This document shows positions 60,352 through 64,000 of a stretch of 64,000 nucleotides of DNA, in pieces (positions within the stretch are counted from its first letter, which is position 1; every line of letters begins with the position of its first letter). The DNA lies in assembly GCA_050247235.1 (NCBI GenBank), contig JBFWUN010000021.1, positions 1-64,000 on the forward strand, in the 5' to 3' direction. A program made the translations under genes and the position numbers. The notes beneath the pieces were generated by a model. That model did no database searches and was not told the origin of the DNA. It worked only from the letters and a program-made list of their open reading frames with translations. Source of the DNA: CAIKBL01 sp050247235. GTDB taxonomy: Bacteria > Pseudomonadota > Gammaproteobacteria > Ga0077536.

Positions 60352-60987
60352 TCAGTAGCTCGGCGGGGTCATCGCCCACAGCACCGCGGCGACGGCGTCC
60401 CCGGGATTGCGATAGCGATGCGGCCGGTGGCTCGGAAAGCTGAAGCTGTCGCCGGTCGTCAGCCGGGTCATTGCACCGTCGACCCACAATTCGAGTTCGC
60501 CCGCGAGCACCAGCCCGGCTTCCTCTCCGTCGTGCGTGTACGGACTCTCGCCGCTGCTCGAATGCGGCTCGAACGTCGAATACAGCAGGCCGAGATTGCG
60601 CACCGCCGGAGAGTTCAGCTGGTAGTCGTCGATCCCGTCTGCGAAGCTGATGTGCCGGCGCGCCGCGGCGCGCACCACGTACTGCTCGACACTCGGGCCA
60701 GGGTCGATCGGCTGGAAGAACCACGAGATGTTCACGCCGAGGGCACGGCTGATGTCGTGCAGCGTCTTGATGGAGGGGGACACCCGGTCGCGCTCGAGCT
60801 GGCTGAGGTGGCCGACCGAGATCCCGGTCACCGTGGAAACGTCCTTGAGTGTCTTCGCCTGGCGCAGCCTGAGGGCACGCAGCTTGGCCCCGACAAGTCC
60901 GTCGTCCTCGCGCGGCACCGGCTCGACCGCGGGTGCGCGGCGGCGCGTGCCGCGGGACACCGTTGCCGGATCACGTCGTTTCAGCAA
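60352..60987 (-). CDS. XRE-family transcriptional regulator with cupin domain
   Basis: A 211-aa regulator. The HTH is GAKLRALRLRQAKTLKDVSTVTGISVGHLSQLERDRVSPSIKTLHDISRALGVNISWFF; a cupin ligand domain follows (SPYTHDGEEAGLVLAGELELWVDGAMTRLTTGDSFSFPSHRPHRYRNPGDAVAAVLWAMTPPSY). Related XRE-cupin regulators such as PuuR control polyamine, betaine and N-methyl-amine catabolism. TTG 60987 is suggested by GGAG 8 nt upstream and by a GATAAT -10-like element on this strand around 61018-61023; in-frame codons farther upstream run towards the divergent thiolase promoter and are less likely. It precedes the DMGDH operon in the same orientation. Confidence 0.85.
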   Translation of the reverse strand: MLKRRDPATVSRGTRRRAPAVEPVPREDDGLVGAKLRALRLRQAKTLKDVSTVTGISVGHLSQLERDRVSPSIKTLHDISRALGVNISWFFQPIDPGPSVEQYVVRAAARRHISFADGIDDYQLNSPAVRNLGLLYSTFEPHSSSGESPYTHDGEEAGLVLAGELELWVDGAMTRLTTGDSFSFPSHRPHRYRNPGDAVAAVLWAMTPPSY

Positions 60988-61146
60988 GGTCTGGACTCCG
61001 CCTGTTCGGACCTGCGCGATTATCGCATCGTTCCACGCGGCGCGCGGTGGTCCCGCGGTTCCATCGACCCGGTGGAGGCCCGGCGATATCATTCGGACCG
61101 GATGGCCGCCCCGCGGGATCCGCTTCTCCCACGCTCGGAGCACCCC

Positions 61147-62385
61147 ATGAAAGACGTGTACGTGGCCGGGGTCGGCATGACGCCCTTCGGCAAGCATCTC
61201 GACAAGTCCCTGAAGGATCTGACCGGTGACGCACTGGCCGCCGTGCTGAAGGATGCCGGCTGCGACCTGCGTGACATCGAGGCGGCATTCTTCGGGAATT
61301 GCGTCCAGGGCCACATGGAGGGCCAGGACATGGTGCGCGGCGAGATCGCGCTGCGCGCCTGCGGACTCGAACGGATCCCCGTGATCAACGTGGAGAACGC
61401 GTGCGCCACCGCGAGCACTGCGTTTCACCTGGCGGTCAACTACGTGAAGGCCGGGGCCGCCGACGTCGTGCTCGCGATCGGCGTGGAAAAGATGTACTCC
61501 CCCGACAAGGCGCTGATGTTCAGCGCGTTCGACGGCGCGTGGGACGTGCACACGGTGGCGCGCAACCGCGACACGCTGGTCGCGATGGGCGACGGCGTGG
61601 AGGTGCCGCCGGGTACCACGTCCGACAAGCCCTACAGCGTGTTCATGGACGTCTACGCGGGACTCTCCCGGCTGCACATGAAGACGTTCGGGACGACGCA
61701 ACGGCAGATTGCGGCGATCGCCGCCAAGAACCACCAGCATTCGGCGCACAACCCGCTGTCACAATACCAGCGCCCGTTCACCGTGGACGAGGTGCTCGCC
61801 GCCCAGCCGATCGTCTTTCCACTGACCCTGCCGATGTGCTCGCCGGTCAGCGACGGTGCGGCCGCCGCAATCGTGTGCAGCGCCGCCGGTCTCAAGCGGA
61901 TCGACGCCGCGCACCGCCGCACGAAGCGCGTGCTGGCGTCCGTGCTGCAGACCGGCAGTCAGCGTGCGCCGGACGATTACACGCACCACGCAACGCGTCT
62001 CGCATCGAACCGCGCCTATGCCGAAGCGGGTCTCGGGCCGCGTGACATGTCGCTCGCAGAGGTCCACGACGCGACGGCAATGGGCGAGATCATCGAAGTG
62101 GAGGCGCTGCAGCTGTGCGCGCTGGGGGACGCCGGTCCCGCGGCGGAGCGCGGCGAGTTCAGCCTGGGGGGACGAGTGCCGGTAAATCCCTCGGGGGGCC
62201 TCGAGTCGAAGGGTCACCCGATCGGCGCCACGGGCCTGGGTCAGATCTACGAACTCGTGACACAGCTGCGAGGCGAGGCAGGTCCAAGGCAGGTGGGTGG
62301 AGCGCGCGTCGGGATCGCGCAGAATGGCGGCGGGATCGTCGGCGTCGAAGAGGCCGTGGTCGCGGTGACGATCGTCGGGGGGTAA
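61147..62385 (+). CDS. Thiolase-family protein, SCP-x/lipid-transfer type
   Basis: A 412-aa thiolase fold. The nucleophilic Cys is in INVENACATASTAFHLAV (about residue 88); the His motif is GGLESKGHPIGATGLGQIYELV; the C-terminal Cys loop of standard thiolases is replaced by IAQNGGGIVGVEEAV. This matches the SCP2-thiolase/SCP-x group, which usually works with a small DUF35 (OB/zinc) partner in steroid or branched side-chain degradation. No DUF35 gene is in the window. It is divergent from the XRE-cupin gene and 26 bp ahead of the response regulator. Confidence 0.88.
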   Translation: MKDVYVAGVGMTPFGKHLDKSLKDLTGDALAAVLKDAGCDLRDIEAAFFGNCVQGHMEGQDMVRGEIALRACGLERIPVINVENACATASTAFHLAVNYVKAGAADVVLAIGVEKMYSPDKALMFSAFDGAWDVHTVARNRDTLVAMGDGVEVPPGTTSDKPYSVFMDVYAGLSRLHMKTFGTTQRQIAAIAAKNHQHSAHNPLSQYQRPFTVDEVLAAQPIVFPLTLPMCSPVSDGAAAAIVCSAAGLKRIDAAHRRTKRVLASVLQTGSQRAPDDYTHHATRLASNRAYAEAGLGPRDMSLAEVHDATAMGEIIEVEALQLCALGDAGPAAERGEFSLGGRVPVNPSGGLESKGHPIGATGLGQIYELVTQLRGEAGPRQVGGARVGIAQNGGGIVGVEEAVVAVTIVGG

Positions 62386-62411
62386 GCGCCACGCCTGGCG
62401 GGTGAGTTCGC

Positions 62412-63077
62412 GTGCGCGTCCTGCTGGTCGAGGATTCTGACGCTCTGCGGACGACCCTGCGCCGCTGGCTCGTCGCGCACGGTTGGATCGTCGATGAAGC
62501 GACTGACTGCGTACGCGCGCTCGAGTTCCTGCACACGTACCGATACGAAATCCTGCTCCTCGACCTGGGCCTGCCGCGCGTGGACGGCCTTTCGGTGCTG
62601 AAAGCGCTGCGTGCAGACGGCGCAGCCACGCGGGTCATGGTTCTGTCCGCACGCGACCGCACTGCCGATCGCGTCGAGGCACTGAACCTCGGTGCCGACG
62701 ACTACCTCGTCAAGCCGTTTGCCTTCGAGGAGCTCGCGTCGCGGCTGCACGCGCTGATGAGGCGCAGTCTCGAGGTCCGAGCCCCCAGCCTCACGCACGG
62801 CGCGCTGACGGTGAACCCCGCGAGTCGCGTCGCGAGCGTCGACGGAACGGTGCTGCCGCTGACCCCGAAGGAATACCTGCTGCTGGAGACACTGCTGCGC
62901 CGACGCGGTGAAGTGCTGTCCCGCGCGAGCCTGTTCGAGCAGCTTTACGACAGCCACAGCGACAGCTCGGACAAGGTCATCGAAGTGCTGGTGAGCACCT
63001 TGCGCAGGAAGCTTGCGCAGGCTGGCCTGCCGGATCCGATCGAAACGCGCCGTGGATTCGGTTACTGCATCGGTTGA
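62412..63077 (+). CDS. OmpR/PhoB-family response regulator
   Basis: A 221-aa two-domain regulator. Receiver: VLLVEDSDALRTTLRRWL, phosphoacceptor D51 in LLLDLGLPRVDGLSVLKAL, VMVLSARDRTADRVEALNLGADDYLVKPFAFEEL. C-terminal winged helix: LPLTPKEYLLLETLLRRRGEVLSRASLFEQLYDSHSDSSDKVIEVLVSTLRRKLAQAGLPDPIETRRGFGYCI. GTG 62412 gives the canonical start. Together with the overlapping sensor kinase it resembles QseBC/TctDE-type systems that sense organic acids or metals. Spacing to the thiolase gene (26 bp) suggests possible co-transcription. Confidence 0.93.
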   Translation: MRVLLVEDSDALRTTLRRWLVAHGWIVDEATDCVRALEFLHTYRYEILLLDLGLPRVDGLSVLKALRADGAATRVMVLSARDRTADRVEALNLGADDYLVKPFAFEELASRLHALMRRSLEVRAPSLTHGALTVNPASRVASVDGTVLPLTPKEYLLLETLLRRRGEVLSRASLFEQLYDSHSDSSDKVIEVLVSTLRRKLAQAGLPDPIETRRGFGYCIG

Positions 63078-64000
63078 GCACCCGCGTTCGCTGCGCTGGC
63101 GGTTGACGTTCAGCCTCGCCGCCGGCGGCGGCCTGCTGCTCGGCGTGCTGTTCCTGCTGCTCGACGTGCGCCTCGGCGTCGAGCTCGCGGGCCGCTTCGA
63201 TTCCGCGCTCTATTCCCGCGCCCGTGCCGTGCGGGCGCTGTTCGATGCCGGCAGCCCGGGGGGCGCGCCAGGCGAACGCGCGTGGCCCGAGTATTCGCAG
63301 CGTGCGCACGAAGACTTCTACCAGGTGGTGACCCGCGACAACCGTATCGTCGCGCGCTCGCCGTCGAGCCGAGGAGGCGACATCCCGCTGCCGCCGGCGT
63401 CGCCGTCCACGCCGACGGCCACCGGGCAGTTTTACGATGTGCGCCTGCCGGACGGCCATCACGGTCGCGCCGTCGTGCTCGACCTGGCGCCCGGACCGGA
63501 TGGGGTGACCAGGCGTCTCATCGTCGCCAGCGAACGTGAATCCCTCGACCGCGTGATGCGTGGGTTGCACGCGGTGCTGTTCGCGGGCGCGCTGGTAGCG
63601 CTCGCCGTACTGACGCTGATTGCCGTCGTCGTCGTGCGCCGGGGACTCCGGCCGCTCGCCCGGTTCGGCGACATGATCATGCGGCGGGTGGAGGATCCCG
63701 CCGCCCCGGCGCCCGTGCCGGAGACCTTGCCGACGGAGCTCACGCCCATCGCGCGCACGCTCAACGCGGCATTCGATCGGTTGCTGGAGGCACTCGCGCG
63801 CGAGAGCCGCTTCGGGCGTGACGCCGCGCACGAACTGCGCACCCCGCTCGCGGAGCTGGAACTTCTGACGGCGAGCCTGAAGACGCTGAGCGCCGACCCT
63901 CGGGTGCACGACCACGCGGACGCCATGCTGCGCTCGGTGCGCGGAATGACCAGTGCAGTTGACAGTCTGCTGACGCTCGCGCGCTGCGAAGCGGGCTTGG
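63052..64000 (+). CDS. Sensor histidine kinase, cut by the window end
   Basis: An open frame of about 316 codons running off the window. A first membrane helix (LRWRLTFSLAAGGGLLLGVLFLLLDVRLG), a periplasmic region of about 130 residues, a second helix (VLFAGALVALAVLTLIAVVVV), a HAMP-like linker, and a HisKA motif RDAAHELRTPLAELELL with phosphoacceptor H260 are visible. The ATP-binding domain lies beyond the window. GTG 63052 overlaps the response-regulator stop by 26 bp; another start cannot be excluded. The TctE/QseC-like layout suggests a periplasmic organic ligand or metal signal. Confidence 0.88.
   Translation, partial: MDSVTASVEHPRSLRWRLTFSLAAGGGLLLGVLFLLLDVRLGVELAGRFDSALYSRARAVRALFDAGSPGGAPGERAWPEYSQRAHEDFYQVVTRDNRIVARSPSSRGGDIPLPPASPSTPTATGQFYDVRLPDGHHGRAVVLDLAPGPDGVTRRLIVASERESLDRVMRGLHAVLFAGALVALAVLTLIAVVVVRRGLRPLARFGDMIMRRVEDPAAPAPVPETLPTELTPIARTLNAAFDRLLEALARESRFGRDAAHELRTPLAELELLTASLKTLSADPRVHDHADAMLRSVRGMTSAVDSLLTLARCEAGL

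Overview
The window is 64 kb of very GC-rich DNA (roughly two thirds G+C by eye), densely coding on both strands. Gene content points to a proteobacterium, most likely a Gammaproteobacterium: fused RlmKL, DusC, ArfB, a PepN of E. coli type, LemA/TPM proteins and DUF3014. A run of 100 N flanked by identical 127-bp ends shows that this is a scaffold from a short-read, probably metagenomic, assembly. The lifestyle suggested is an aerobic, catabolically versatile heterotroph. It carries a carotenoid oxygenase, flavin monooxygenases, a ring-cleaving dioxygenase, two PQQ/cytochrome c dehydrogenases, two hydantoinase/carboxylase gene pairs, a dimethylglycine dehydrogenase-like enzyme, SnoaL-like proteins and several MFS exporters. 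I found no tRNA, rRNA, CRISPR array, phage or insertion sequence.

Layout. 1-5.2 kb: end of a carotenoid oxygenase, an acyl-CoA dehydrogenase-like monooxygenase, DUF1993, a SAM hydrolase and a cNMP-binding/rhodanese protein. 5.2-11 kb: a TetR repressor divergent from a HydA, HydB-zinc-ribbon, RidA operon that looks like an ATP-dependent ketone carboxylase; a dyad lies in the divergent promoter. 11-14.4 kb: a COG2521-like methyltransferase, then a translationally coupled Rrf2 regulator and NDH-2-like flavoprotein, and a SnoaL-like protein. 14.4-24.6 kb: dusC, arfB, an amidohydrolase, a SulP transporter, lemA/TPM genes, pepN, a HAD protein and RidA. 24.6-33.6 kb: LLM oxidoreductase/FIST/ABM operon, small housekeeping ORFs, a PVA-dehydrogenase-like PQQ enzyme, two MFS transporters and DUF2237. 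33.6-34.2 kb: a wrecked histidine kinase/EAL gene. 34.2-43.9 kb: DUF3014, def, dioxygenase, GST-like, LLM and HSL-type esterase genes, rlmKL and a MetX-like acyltransferase.

43.9-53 kb: a second PQQ dehydrogenase, a VPLPA-CTERM exported protein broken by the assembly gap, and a thioredoxin-fold gene with an in-frame TGA exactly at the catalytic cysteine position. A bacterial SECIS-like hairpin follows that TGA, so the gene is very probably an undeclared selenoprotein. After it come DMT and MFS transporters, a SnoaL-like protein and a cNMP-patatin phospholipase. 53-61 kb: a minus-strand cluster of XRE-cupin regulator, dimethylglycine dehydrogenase-like protein, HydA, HydB and a methyltransferase, plausibly for N-methylated hydantoin or amine catabolism. 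61-64 kb: an SCP-x-type thiolase and a two-component system cut by the window end.

The most notable items are the predicted selenoprotein with its SECIS, the carboxylase-like operon with a HydB/zinc-ribbon fusion, and the N-methyl-amine/hydantoin cluster.
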